A stretch of 64,000 bases of DNA from Rhipicephalus microplus (taxonomy: Eukaryota; Arthropoda; Arachnida; Ixodida; Ixodidae). Shown here in pieces: positions 22,840-34,267 of the stretch (position 1 is the stretch's first letter; each line of letters opens with the position of its first letter). The stretch covers positions 315,826,116 to 315,890,115 of the forward strand of contig NC_134710.1 in NCBI RefSeq assembly GCF_043290135.1, in the 5' to 3' direction. The notes under the pieces were generated by a model that was given only the letters and a program-made list of their open reading frames with translations, was not told the DNA's origin and did not search any database. The position numbers and the translations under genes were made by a program.

Positions 22840-23270
22840 CGCGCATCGCCAGATCATGACGACACAGTGGCGCGCGCTCTCATCTCCCACGCGTACTTTG
22901 CCCAGCGTAGAGGGCACAGGGTGGACACTCACGAGTGCGCTCGTTTGTCTCACGGTGGGGGACACCGTACGCCTTATGATTTCACTGAAACGATTCTGTT
23001 GTAGTTACCGGACGCACAAAGGTCACTGAACTCGTTGCACAGTCTCCATTTGCGAAAAATCCGTGCTTTTTGGACACAGCGATGTAACAACTGAGACGCT
23101 TATTCGCGTTCATTTGTATTTGTGAGTACGTTTTGTGCTGCATTTGTGCGTGAAAAACATGGGGCAAGCTTAGATCTGCTCGTCATTCTGCGCGTGAACT
23201 TCCAAATTGTTGCTATCGTGGTAATTGTTTTGCCTTCGTGGCAAAGCTGTAACTTTTTTCGTCAGTTCGG
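22840..23270 (+). repeat. LTR-like dispersed repeat, copy 2 (isolated)
   Basis: It aligns over about 430 bases with the reverse complement of 3430-3870, including CTCATCTCCCACGCG, ACGATTCTGTTGTAGTTAC and GACGCTTATTCGCGTTCAT. No gag or pol sequence is next to it, so it behaves like a solo LTR left by recombination between the two LTRs of an element. Ends were not fixed. Confidence 0.55.
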
Positions 23271-23667
23271 GATCTCCGTAAAACTGCATTCAGTCAGATC
23301 GAGATTAAATTGTACCAATTAGCTAAATGACAAACAGTTATATTTTTACATTAATTAGGCAAGGTGCAATAACCAATGAACAAAAAAGCAAAGTTGCGTT
23401 AAACCATCTAAAACAAATGTCAGTGTTGGTTTATTTGCAACCAATCTCTAATCAGAAATTACCTACTTCAATATTCGGAAATGCGTGTGAAGTATCCCCC
23501 CCCCGCCCACCGAAGTGAGTGGACTAGTGCGCATGCTTATTTGATAACGAGCAAAAAATACACTTGCAACGAAACCGTAAGAAATGAACAGGCTGACAGG
23601 CTGCCGAATTTACATGTCATTTATTCCCATAAAACAAATACAACCACTGGTTCAGAACGCTGGCTAC

Positions 23668-23904
23668 GCCACCCATGATGGTCCAGTGGCTAAGACACTC
23701 GACTGCTGACCTGCAAGTCCCGAGATTGAAACCCGGTCACGGCGGCCTTATTATTGATGGAAGTGGAATTGCTTGAAGTCTGTGTGCTTTGATTCCGGTG
23801 CATTTACGAAATACCAGGTGGTCGAAATTTCCGGAGGCCTCCACTATGGCCTCTCATAATCATATGGTGGTTTTAGGACGTTAAACCACAAAACTTATAT
23901 TATT
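23668..23904 (+). mobile_element. Ruka SINE, diverged full-length copy with imperfect target duplication
   Basis: Head GATGGTCCAGTGGCTAAGAC, box B GAGATTGAAACCCGG, body ACCAGGTGGTCGAAATTTCC and CTCTCATAATCATATGGTGG. AGAACGCTGGCT at 23654-23665 and AGAACGTTGGCT at 23905-23916 are the target duplication with one substitution, so the copy is older than the one at 10.0 kb. Confidence 0.9.
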
Positions 23905-24230
23905 AGAACGTTGGCTTCTATAGAAAAGAACGCTGACCACTACTGCATATAAAGCTCGATAAACTTATACGACACAAGTTGCCGTACCGCTATCAAGAAA
24001 ATCAGAACTTAACGTCTTCTAAATAAATGCAGAACGCCGAATATGCTCTGCGTTGAGCAGGATTGTCCACCATGGTGCAGTACCAGCCACAACCTTCCAT
24101 GAACACAGCAATTATTTCTTGGCCCTCAGTCCCCAGCAACTGCGAAGCAACTGTGCAAGGTGGCAGTCAGACCTGAGATGCAGCGGAGGGTGCTAAGGAT
24201 CTCTGAGTACGGACAGGCTGCCATTGGAAT

Positions 24231-27048
24231 ATGAGTATGGCTACCTTCAACAGCGGAACGCTATCTAATGAGGCTAGTCTAGTTGTGCTATTCGAGGAAT
24301 TAGTTGGTGTTAAATGGGATATAATAGGGCTCAATGAAGTTAGGAGGACGCGTTAGGCTCATTCAGGGCTGAAGAATGGACACTTCCTATGTTACCGTAG
24401 ATTAGTTGACAGAAAATAACTAGGAGTGGGGTTTCTCACACACAAGAATATCGCTGGCAACATGGAATATTACTATAGCACCAGTGAGAGGGTTGCAAGC
24501 ATGATAATTAAGTTTAACAAAAGGTACAAGACGAAGGTGGTGCAGGCCTACGCGCCTACATCGAACCATGATGATCATTTGGGTGAGCGCTTTTATAAAG
24601 ACGTAGAGTCAGCCATGAATAAAATAAAGACGCAGTATACACTTTTATAGGCGACTTTAATGCCAAAGTAGGCAAGAAACAGGCCGGAGACAATGCAGTG
24701 GGGGAATATGGCATCGGTTCTAGAAATGCCAGAGGAGAGTTATTAGTAGAGTTCGCAGCACGTAATAATTTATGGATTATGAATACCTTTTTCAGAAAAC
24801 GGGCTAAGCGTAAGTGGACATGGCGAAGTCCTAATTGCAAAACTAAAAATAAAATTGACTTTATTCTTTGGGCATACTCAGACATTGTACAGGATGTAGA
24901 AGTAGTTCGCAAGATTAGATGCAGTGACCATAGAATGGTAAAGGCTCGTATTCACCTAGATTTAAAAAAGCAAAGACAAAAACTGATACGCAAGTAGCCA
25001 ATTAATGAACTGGCGATGAAAGGAAAGGTACAGGAATTCAGAGTTTTGCTTCAGAATTGATTCGAGGCACTAAATTAGATAACCAACGTTGGCGTTGACT
25101 CAATGAACGATAATCTTACTAGTACTATCAGAGATTGTGCAATTAAACTTGGAGGTTCAGTCGCTAAACGGGAAACTGGCAAACTATCTCAGGAGACGAA
25201 AAATCTTATTAAGAGACGATAAACGATGAAATCCTCAAATGCAACCGACAAAATAGAGCTAGTCGAGCTTTCGAAGTTAATCAATAGGGGTAAAGTAGCT
25301 GACATCAGGAGGTATAACATGCAAAGAATTGGACAGGCTGTAAAAAGCGACAGAAGCCTAAAAGCTGCGAAGGCAGACTTGTGCATAGGCAAAAATTGGA
25401 TGTATGCATTGAGAAACTAGGAAGGCAATGTCATAACCAATACGGATAGGATAGTCGAGATGGGGAAGGAGTTCTACACCGAGCTTTACACAATTCAAAA
25501 GAACCAGGATGGTATTGTGAGGAAATATAACATTCCAAGAGAATTTGACATTCTACCAGTAACGACAGGGGAAGTAATGGAAGCCCTAGAAAGAATGCAA
25601 AGAGGCAAAGCCGCTGGTGATTATAAAGTAACAGTGGACCTCTTGAAAGATGGCGGAGAAATTGTATTAGCAAAAATATCCACCGTATATACAAAGCGTC
25701 TCTTGACGGAAAAGGTACCAGAATCTTCGAAGAACGCCAGCGTAATCTTAATCCATAAGAAAAAAGACGTCAAGGACTTGAAAAATTACTGGCCGATCTT
25801 CTTACTCTCCGTTCTTTACAGACTATTTACAAAATTATAGCTAATAGAATTGAGAAATTATTAGAGTTCAATCAGCCAAACGACCAAGAAGGATTTCATA
25901 CCAGCTACTCCACAATAGAGCATACTCATACTATCAATCAGGTAACAAACAAATGCGCTGAATACAACCAACCCCTATACACAGCTTTCATACATTACGA
26001 CAAGGCGTTAGGCTCAGTCGAGACATCTGCAGTAATGCAGACACTACGGAGTCACGGCATCGAAGAAACCAACAAAAACATACTTGAAGAAATATACAGG
26101 GAATCCACAGCCACCATAGTTTTCCATAAAGAAAGCGAAAGAATCCCAATGAAGAAGGGTGTAAGGCAGGGAGACACAATCTCTCCAATGCTATTCACCG
26201 CGTGTTTACAGGAGGTATTGAAGACCCAGGACTGGGAAGAGTTAGAGATAACAGTTAATTGAGAGTACCTTAGCAACATGCGATTCGCTGATTACATTGC
26301 TCTAATGAATAACTCAGGGGACGAATTACATACAGTTTATGATTACTGAACTTGACACGGAAAGCAGAAAAGTAGGTGTGAAAATTAATATGCACAAACA
26401 TAAAGTAATGTGCAACAATGTCGGCATAAAACAGCACTTTGTGCTACATGGAGAGACGCTGAAAGTTGTAAAGGAATATGTCTACTTAGGACAGGTAATA
26501 GCCATGGAGCCCAATCACGAGATCGAAGTAACTATAAGAATAAGAATGAGGTACAACACATTTGGCAAGCACTCTCAAATCATGACTAGTAGATTGCCAC
26601 TATTCCTCAAGAGGAAGGTATACAACAGCTGCATCTTGCCAGTCGGAGCAGAAACCTGGAAGCTTACAAAGAGGGTTCAGCTTAAATTGAGGACAACACA
26701 CCGTGCGATGGAAAGGAAAATTATAGGTGTAACCTTAAGAGACAAGATAAGAGAGCAGAGTGGGTCAGGAAACAAACTGGGGTTAAGCTAGGATTTCATA
26801 GCTGAAATCTAGAAAAATAAATAAACAGGGGTCGGACACGTAGCCTGTAGGCAGGATAACCGGTGGTCATTAAGGGAAACTGACTGGGTTCCCAGAGAAA
26901 ACAAACGCACGAAGGGGAGGCAGAAAGTTAGGTGTGTCCATGAGATTAAAAAGTTTGCGGGTATACCGTAGCAACAGAAAGCACAAGAGAGGGTTGATTG
27001 GCGGATCATGGGAGAGGCGTTTGCCTTGCAGTGGGCGTAGTCAGGCTG

Positions 27049-27082
<34 letters not shown>
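24231..27082 (+). mobile_element. RTE-clade-type LINE, degenerate, with (GAT)n tail
   Basis: A single-ORF LINE read in several broken frames. The apurinic-type endonuclease has VQAYAPTSNHDD, GDFNAKVG (about 24650) and CSDHRMVKA (about 24920). The reverse transcriptase has VMEALERMQRGKAAGD, KKGVRQGDTISPMLF and a mutated active site FADYIAL (about 26283, instead of FADDIAL). It continues with the typical C-terminal region (YVYLGQVI, GAETWKL, MERKIIGVTLRDKIR). A short 3' UTR ends in a GAT repeat, the usual tail of this LINE type. At least five stops or frameshifts and the active-site change make it dead. The 5' start is taken at the first ATG of the endonuclease; up to 200 bases of 5' region may precede it. 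Confidence 0.85.
27049..27082. repeat. (GAT)n tail of the RTE-type LINE
   Basis: About eleven perfect GAT units directly after the LINE's GTAGTCAGGCTGAG end. Confidence 0.9.
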
Positions 27083-27084
<2 letters not shown>

Positions 27085-27394
27085 ATATTTATTACTAATA
27101 ACGGATTTAGAGTGGTTTAAAGTTGAGACGTCGTTTGGAGAATGCCAATCGAATACAAAATAAGTTACGTTATAGGACTGAAGTGCGTGTACGGAAGCAA
27201 GGATAATCGGCTTCGACAACCTATTACAATAGTTTATCAAAGCACAATGTCATTTTACTTCATGAGTTACCATGTATGCAAAGTTTGCTGTTACTACAAT
27301 GTCGTTTGAGCAGAAAAGAGAGCAATCACGATCATTATTACTCCAAATTTTTACGTCACAAGAGAACCACCATTTCGGCATCCACTCCAGGGTG

Positions 27395-27595
27395 TTATTC
27401 GTCACTGAAGGTCATCCGGTTGGGCTCGGTTGCGTTCCTGTGCTGCAGAGGCGGGGTTGACGGAGTAGGTGACCACGCGAGTTCCTCCACGAGTGGTTCC
27501 ACGTCGATCGCCCCGATGCTGCACGCAGCGCAGTGGTTCGTCGGGACGTAGTCTGAGACAGACTCCAGAGGATCCTCAAAGACGCCGTCTATGCA
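27395..27595 (-). CDS. Candidate terminal exon of an unidentified gene
   Basis: A GC-rich island whose minus strand is open for 66 codons to a TAA at 27395, beginning right after a good acceptor TTCTTGCCCCAG. The peptide (CIDGVFEDPLESVSDYVPTN, later HCAACSIGAIDVEPLVEELA) is acidic, balanced in composition and free of repeats. I do not recognise it. No upstream exon could be supported in 27.6-28.3 kb, although the minus strand is open again at 27.7-27.9 kb. It could be the 3' exon of a gene, a retained pseudogene fragment, or chance. Confidence 0.3.
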   Translation of the reverse strand, partial: CIDGVFEDPLESVSDYVPTNHCAACSIGAIDVEPLVEELAWSPTPSTPPLQHRNATEPNRMTFSDE

Positions 27596-27639
27596 CTGGG
27601 GCAAGAATCAGGACATGATATCACCCATGGTTGTTTCCT

Positions 27640-28307
27640 AGGTGCCGAAGAACAAACTTGAGGTCCCGGCAGTTGGTTGATAGGCGAGATTTTGTTTGGC
27701 TGTCGATGTCACCCTACGAGTGAACCTCCAACCCCACTTGTTCGCACTGGATATCCAAGCTGCCGTGGCCTGGCACTCCTTTCGTGCTATAGGTGGGGTG
27801 AGAATGGCCAGTGACTTGGACGAACACGAGGCAGATCTCGCTGAATCGATAAATGGTCTTCTTCGTAGCAAGTGGAGAGTCGTTTCAATGAGAGCACGTG
27901 CAATCTTCTTCTTTGTCGTCTTCACCAGGTTTCCAGAGCCAAGAAAAGCAACCAAACGAAGATGACAAAAAATATGTAAATAACTTGCGTATTTGTTACG
28001 CACTTTTGGTCTGCTTAAATATACGTACCGATAATATTTTTTCGGCCTCATAAAGTCATAGTTGTTGAAATCAGCCAAATGCTTCTAGTAAATGTGGCTC
28101 GATAGAATCCAAAGAAAAAAAAAGAGTGACACTGGTCTTTTTTTTTTCATTGCCAACGCCGTATGTGACGTGCATTCTTCTCGTGCGTGGAGCTCTTAAG
28201 GCCCGTGTGCTAGGCTCAATGAAACAGAAAGGCCGCTGGTGTCCTGGGGGTTTCAGTCATCTAAGTAGTTGGGCATCACTAAAATTTTAATACAAATAAA
28301 GATTTCG
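27640..28307. other. Intergenic; open on both strands at 27.7-27.96 kb but unassigned
   Basis: A block near 27690-27960 is open on the plus strand (starting after a GTG) and on the minus strand, without a known motif. The rest is AT-rich. Just before 28308 a T/A-rich stretch leads into the first composite repeat unit. Confidence 0.35.
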
Positions 28308-28503
28308 TTATCATCATCATCACATAACCAGAAAGTGGTATTTGTTTGTGTTTATCAAGCGTGCTAGATGTCTCGGTGTTATCAATAAAAGATGTTTTTT
28401 AACTGCAAAGAACTTACCTAATAATGGTTATCTATCAATCTAATTATCTATCTATCTAATAAACGCGAAGCATTTCGTAGTAAACTTCGGCGACTTTGAG
28501 CGT

Positions 28504-28516
28504 ATCTATCTATCTG

Positions 28517-28567
<51 letters not shown>
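28504..28567. repeat. (TATC)n microsatellite, left part of the interrupted tract of unit A
   Basis: About fifteen TATC units with one TGTC variant. Together with 29431-29578 it flanks the material inserted in unit A. Confidence 0.95.
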
Positions 28568-28568
<1 letters not shown>

Positions 28569-28569
28569 G

Positions 28570-28990
28570 CCGCTTACGTTTGGGTGTTCTCGTGGTCACC
28601 CCCTTAACTTGGCCTCAACCAAAATTAGCATGGGAGGGCAAGAAGGTTCGGCGAATATGACACGCTGGTCAAGACTTGAATAATGTCACAATCCCGTCGC
28701 GTACATCGTCAAACACTTCCCGCCAGATGGTGGCACATACCCACAGGAAGGCATGTGCAACTGCTATGCGGGTATGTGCCACAGGTGATTGACACTTAGT
28801 ATCGACGAAGGAACGATGAGAAGACACATGGAAAATTTTAACGCGCGTACGTTAAGAAATACCCGATATCGGTAGCGTCGACCCAACGAATGCAAAGAAT
28901 AAATGTCAGGGTCCCAGCTGGAATCGAACCCAAGCATTCTGCGTGGCAATGAAGAATTTAACCACACAGCTACGCCTGGTGTCGGAACTA
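28570..28990 (-). mobile_element. SINE-D: tRNA-headed repeat inserted in the microsatellite of unit A
   Basis: In the minus direction a tRNA-like head lies near 28985-28905 (GCGTAGCTGTGTGGTTAAAT, box B TTGGGTTCGATTCCAGC). A body follows with CGATATCGGGTATTTCTTAA and GCGGGTATGTGCCACCATCT-type sequence down to about 28570. Units B and C lack this block, so it entered unit A alone. The 3' limit is approximate and the family name is mine. 28990-29430 is also absent from the other units and is unassigned. Confidence 0.55.
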
Positions 28991-29428
28991 CTTTTCAAAT
29001 ACACACTAATCTTCGTGATACGTCAGTAGTGGTTGCAATGCTGCCTACCCAATTTTATAAACATTACATATAACTTCTTTGATATAGCCGTCACGTCGGG
29101 TTAACAACAAATGTGGTTATTGCCATGCGCTGAAGTTGATTTACGTAGCAGTGTCCAGGGCCAGCGTTCTCGCGAGTATCAGCACTTTCTATCAGCTTCA
29201 AGTGTTTTTAATACGCATGCTCCAGTTGGCATCGTTTCGCAAGTGCAAACAACTGGTTATATAAACATCTGGAACTCTTCAACATATGTGCGTGCGTCCA
29301 ACATTTATACATATACTTAGCGTCATTTCATGACATGTCGTTCAATAAAAGAAATTGCAATACGGTCCCCTTCCCTCGGCATGCTTCGCATAACGTCGGT
29401 TTCCAAGTACGTGATATCTGCCGCATTT

Positions 29429-29578
<150 letters not shown>

Positions 29579-30105
29579 AAATGTTGATGGATCATGCTCT
29601 CTCGCGCACGTGCGTGTAATTTTGTACGGGCCTAATCCAGATGGCTTCATGATAGTCAGAGCCCCTACCCCTCCCCCTGGCGCCGGTTTGCGACACTTAT
29701 TAGGAGCTTCGCTTTGGTCCTCATCCATTTGTAGCTGACGGTTGGCTGGCCTTTTAGTGTGGCGAGATAGCTTTTTGGTGCATACTTATGACACACTACA
29801 GTGCAAATATAACTTATGGATAGAACAAACATAAACGACGACGACGATCTTCTGTGAAGCAGTAGTCCTATCTGGCACGTACATCTGTACCTCTTCACTT
29901 GGCTAAGACATAAGACAGTGTAGAACACTCTATCCTCCTCAATTCGTTAAATATCTAGAACTTTCGCCGATATATCATTTATTGGGTGTATGAGTTTCTA
30001 AAGGATTGGAAATTGTATTTTAACCGACGAGGTTTATCCTCCCCAATATATCATATGTTCAGTGCAGTCCAAAAATTTGATCCTCTCTCACGTTTTATTA
30101 ATTAT

Positions 30106-30360
30106 TTTATTGAGCTCAGTTCTCCTTCACAATAACTTCCAGCTGTACATATCTGCTGATGACATTGTGTACTTCGCTGCTGCTTGTGATATTCACTCTT
30201 CGCACGCAACACTACAATCATACTTTCGATCATTAGCATTATGGTTTCAATTTGGGTGCATGTTAAAGAACCCTAGGTGGTTTAAATTTCCGGAGCTCTC
30301 CACTACGGCGTCTCTCATAATCATATCGTGCTTTTGAAACACTAGTCCCCACATATCAGT
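30106..30360 (+). pseudogene. Unit A: LINE RT fragment fused to the 3' half of a Ruka SINE
   Basis: 30106-30250 encodes LSSVLLHNNFQLYISADDIV and YFAAACDIHSSHATLQSYF, the core of a LINE reverse transcriptase in which the usual Y-A-D-D reads S-A-D-D. At 30251 it switches without a gap into the Ruka body (GGGTGCATGTTAAAGAACCC to CACATATCAGTATAAG). The frame happens to stay open through the junction. The same junction is in units B and C, so it predates the unit's duplication. Confidence 0.8.
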
Positions 30361-30369
30361 ATAAGAATT

Positions 30370-31740
30370 AAGATCTTAACGTATTCGGATGACAGTAAAT
30401 GTTAGGAAAATTTTAAGGATTGTTTTTCTTTAAAATTTTGCACATAGCATTGCCCTTAAATACCGCTAAGAGATGATTCCCCAAAACTACTTTGTTACAT
30501 ATTACATTAGGAAGAAACACTACCTTAAGTGAAAATAAATAAAACATGATAAATCTAAGGCAATCAAGTGGCAAACTTGGTCGACACGCCAGCGTCTTAC
30601 GGAGGGACATTCTAATTATTCTTTACAGAATGTATGTTCACTGAATTCTAGAATTTGGCTGTGTTTTACTATGAGGAGCCATCATACAAAAATAATATCT
30701 CGTTTTCTTAGAGAGAGAGGCTCTTCGTAGTTGTTTCGAGATTCTGAAAGTTGCTGCGACAAGTGTGTTATATCGAGAAGCCCGAATCCCCACACTAGCT
30801 TGTAGATTTACCGTACTCACCATCATGTCCGGGAATTCTGGACATCAACAACTAGCGCCATCTGTTGAATTTCCTGCTAAACGGCAGCGTAACTCCATGG
30901 AGGCGACCTTAAAACATTTATTGCTGCCCAAAGCTTGAGTATACGCTAAAATGACTCCGTATGTATAATGTGAACGTAAATATTTCATAATCAGAGGAAG
31001 TTCGCTCTAGTCCACTGAAATTACTTGGTTCGAGAGTGGCGTTTATGTGCTATGAGATACTTCATTGGAGAAAATTTCGAAAATTTGTATAAAAACAATT
31101 AGCCTTGGTCTCATTAGGTCACTCAAGTTACAAAATATTGACGTCTCTGTCTTCATATCTGTGAACTTTGGTTGATGAGGTTTGGCGGGCACTTTTGTGG
31201 ACACGTATTTTCCAAGTGAAACTCCTTTGCAGGGGCACACGCACTTTGTAGCGCTTTCGGTTACTACAAAACATAAAATGTTTGCAGCTCTTATATGTAA
31301 GGTTCTTTTTCTTGTCACTGCTCAATACGCGCAGAGTATTCATACTGTGTAGATCTTACGTTGATTATTAGCAATAACACGTCTCCTAAAATTAGAGTAA
31401 ACGATCAAAGATAAGAATAGCTCTTCCTCATTCAAAGTAAGAAGTAACAAAAGCCAAGACACATTGACATACATATATATTCTTCTCTGATAGACGCAGG
31501 TTTTTTATGGTACAGTTTAATGTAAATATCATCTTAAAAGATATGTGAGAAAACTGTCAGTTTATTAGAATATAATAAAGATATCTTTATCGGTAGTATT
31601 GCCATTCACCCCTTAATTATTTATATTTGGTCGCATGTAAGTTAACAACAGTGGAATTTGTTTAATGGTTCAGAGTAAAATAGACTAGACTGACAAGGAA
31701 ACGAGTGACTGTGTAAGTATTCATGTTTCTACGTTTCTCC
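30370..31740. other. Unit A: AT-rich segment without recognised coding content
   Basis: Shared with units B (36.39-37.76 kb) and C (58.84-60.20 kb). A minus-strand frame at 31043-31318 is partly kept in all three, but no Penelope RT or other domain is visible, so the Penelope-like piece that follows lacks its upstream catalytic part. Confidence 0.5.
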
Positions 31741-31743
31741 TCT

Positions 31744-32040
31744 GCAAGCGTGGTACCGTTTAGCAGATCCCTCTTACATGTGGCCAATCATGCGTGGGGC
31801 AGAGCGGCCGTCGCATTAATGTGAGTTTAACAGAACACAGGAATTCGCTCAGGAATTCAAATGCCTTGCATCTTGCATCGCACTGCAGCACACGTGGCTG
31901 TTCATCTTTCTTTGCCGATACATAGGTTTCGTCGAAGCAGAGATCCCAGATAACTGGGGAAGTGATAGAGGCTTTACATGTTAAACGAATGTATGAAGCG
32001 TGCGTCAGTGAGCCATCGTTATGTCTCACAGAAAAAAAGA
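31744..32040 (+). pseudogene. Unit A: Penelope-like GIY-YIG domain relic
   Basis: In one frame, with two stops, it reads KRGTV-stop-QIPLTCGQSC, VGQSGRRINVSLTEHRN, NALHLASHCSTRGCSSFFAD, stop, VSSKQRSQITGEVIEAL and CVSEPSLCLTEK. These correspond block by block to the GIY-YIG domain of the Penelope-like fragment at 395-1348 (YIG...RCLNDRLREH...HLVSHIAACGCEPRF...ICVSEPSLVL). The first tyrosine is a stop codon and YIG has become VGQ. This is a dead 3' fragment. Confidence 0.82.
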
Positions 32041-32412
32041 GTTCGCATACTTTCTCCACACATGCGCCTTCAAATGATACTCTAGGTAACTCATCACATT
32101 TCTTTTCGACATTTCTGCGCAATGTTGATACGTTTTTTTTCAGGTATTTATTTCATGCTCTTGTGTTCTTCAAATATAGGTTTTAGTTGCGAGTCAGCGC
32201 TGGTTTGTGCCCCTCTTGTTTCCGTGTTCATTGTTTTCGGGCTGTAACCAAAAATTTCTTCGTAAAAACAAGCCCAACGTTCAATACTACTGCATTTCAA
32301 CTGCAAGTGTATTTCCCTGCAAATAAAATGCCATTGTCAACCACACCGAAGAAATAATCCTGTGTTATTTGCCTTTGCGCTTCTTCTCATATATGCATCA
32401 TCATAATCATCA

Positions 32413-33960
32413 TCATCCGTCTTGATCCCTGTCCTCATCTTCACTGGGTGTCACCAAAATCATCATCGGGTGTGTGCGTGCTCGGTCTCCGACTGCACGC
32501 TCGCTGCTGCCCTTTACCCGCAAGGTCCCCTGGCAGCGCAAGTCGCGGCCGTCCAGCGCTGCTTGAGCACCGGCTTTCGAGGATGCCCCTCGATGTATAC
32601 CGTAGTGAAGTGTGCATCTGAGCTGACTGCACAGCATGAGTCCTCTGGGGACCATGAGGCGGGTGACTCATGCTCTTGATGTAGCATGTGGATGGTCTGG
32701 TAGAAGACTAGGAGGCGAAGCACGAAAATGACGCCCCTGATGATACCGGTATGGCGTTCTCTCCCAAAGGTGGTGGATGGCGACCACGGAGTTCCTGCAG
32801 CGGTGCTGTCAACGTGCTCGAAAAGCAACCGGGCTTGTCGCCAACTCGCTCAAGTGCACCAGTGCTTCTTCCGTCCGATGTGTGGACCCAGGATATGTCC
32901 CTAATGACGTTCGATAAGCCTCGCACAGCTGGGGTAGACTTTTGAAGTTCGCTGGCGGCCAAGGGGCCACTGCAGATATGAAAAGGCTGCGTCGGGGTCG
33001 CCTTGTCGGACAGAGGCGACTCGTCAGTCAAGGTAACCCGCAAGTCTGTTACTGGTACCACCGAAATCAGATATCGGCGATCGGTGGCCTCCTGCGACAC
33101 CTGTGGCGCGGTCTACTGGGGCTCCATCAACAGCCATAAATTCCCACGGTTGTGCTCATGCAAAACTCGGCACGGGTCTCGTGCCAAAGGTAGCAAGGTC
33201 TCTGATCCCAGTCGAAATCGACAAAGCACTGAAGGAAGAGTACAGGGACCGGGAGAGCGTGCTGTGCTTCGTCGAAGAGAACGTAGAGTAACTGCTCGAG
33301 AGTGGCGACGTAGAGTTTAGGCAGGCGGCGAAGCACCGCTCAGGTCGTCAAACGACCCACCATGAGAGGTCCGGTCCCTCAGCGAGGAGCTTTCGGCAGC
33401 CGCCTCCCAGGAGTACCCCGAAAACAGCACAAGTGTGAACAAGATCATGGACGCTTGCGACGCTTCGATCACAGTGGTCGCTGGCACGGAGTGCTGCGGC
33501 AGCGACACGACGGGTGCCGCTTCCCGGGCTTTCATCTACGACTGTCCCTGGTGGGCGCACGACATGGGCGGTAATCAAGGTGCTAGTAAAAACACTTGCA
33601 GCAGCACGGCACTGCCCAGGTGTCCACTGGCACCTCAGTGGCTGCTTCCGTCGCGGAGATAGCCTCCAACGCGGGCGCCACTACACTGCACCCGTGGTCC
33701 ACCACACTGAGAGTGGCAGTGGCTGCAAGAGAGACCGGCGTACATGGGGTCACTGCCACTGGACCTGGGGCTGTCGCCGAGCTGCCAGGTTCAGAGGCAA
33801 CTGCAGGCGGATATTCCTAGGAACCTTTCCTGGCGACCGCCCCGGTGATAGTGGGACCCAAGATGGAGGCGGTTATATCCTCTGGGGACTTTGAGGCGGG
33901 TGACTCATGCTTTGGTGACTCTTCCGTTGTCGTATCCTCGGCAAACTTGATGAAAATCAT
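32413..33960. pseudogene. Unit A: GC-rich coding block with its central 1.28 kb inverted
   Basis: The outer ends match units B and C in the usual orientation: 32413-32640 encodes the protein's C-terminal part on the minus strand, and 33919-33960 encodes the N-terminal FAEDTTT segment on the minus strand. The interior, about 32641-33918, is reversed, so MAFSPKGGGWRPR and CRRSVASCDTCG-type sequence is read on the plus strand. Each end of the inverted part carries the same 35-40 base sequence (CCTCTGGGGAC, then TGAGGCGGGTGACTCATGCT). The frame is further broken by stops after TAGVDF and after ENVE. Where units B and C have a stop (TAA), this copy has a serine codon (GTSVAASVAE). Confidence 0.78.
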
Positions 33961-34080
33961 GTCGCTTGCGATCGACGTGCTGTCATGTGATAATGTATGG
34001 TGTCATAATATATACACCTCGTAATATATACAGACCTGTGATTTATACATATATATTACATAAAATAGAAATGGTGATCA

Positions 34081-34267
34081 CCCTCGCTGTGGCTCAGTTG
34101 GTAGAGCACCGGAGGCGTAGTTCGAAGGTAACGGGTTTGGTTCCAACCCGTGGCAAATCCTCTTTTCGTGCAATTTTCTTTCTACACTTTTACATTACAA
34201 TTACCATACTAACATTCCTTATACTTTTTCTGACATCATTGTGTGTTAGTCTTCAGTCATATTGAAA
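34081..34267 (+). mobile_element. Unit A: SINE-B, tRNA-headed
   Basis: Head with box A TGGCTCAGTTGGTAGAGCAC and a box B-like GGGTTTGGTTCC, then a body (CAATTACCATACTAACATTC, CATTGTGTGTTAG) unrelated to Ruka. The anticodon and acceptor arms do not pair well, so it is a SINE head and not a working tRNA gene. The same copy recurs at the same place in units B and C. Confidence 0.75.

Noticed and set aside
28504..28567. CRISPR-like regular repeats
   Set aside because: All regularly spaced repeats here are simple microsatellites or a coding tandem repeat; there are no unique spacers and the genome is eukaryotic.
34081..34160. tRNA gene (also at 40036 and 62479, and the Ruka heads)
   Set aside because: Box A and box B are present, but acceptor and anticodon arms do not pair and each is followed by a repeated SINE body.
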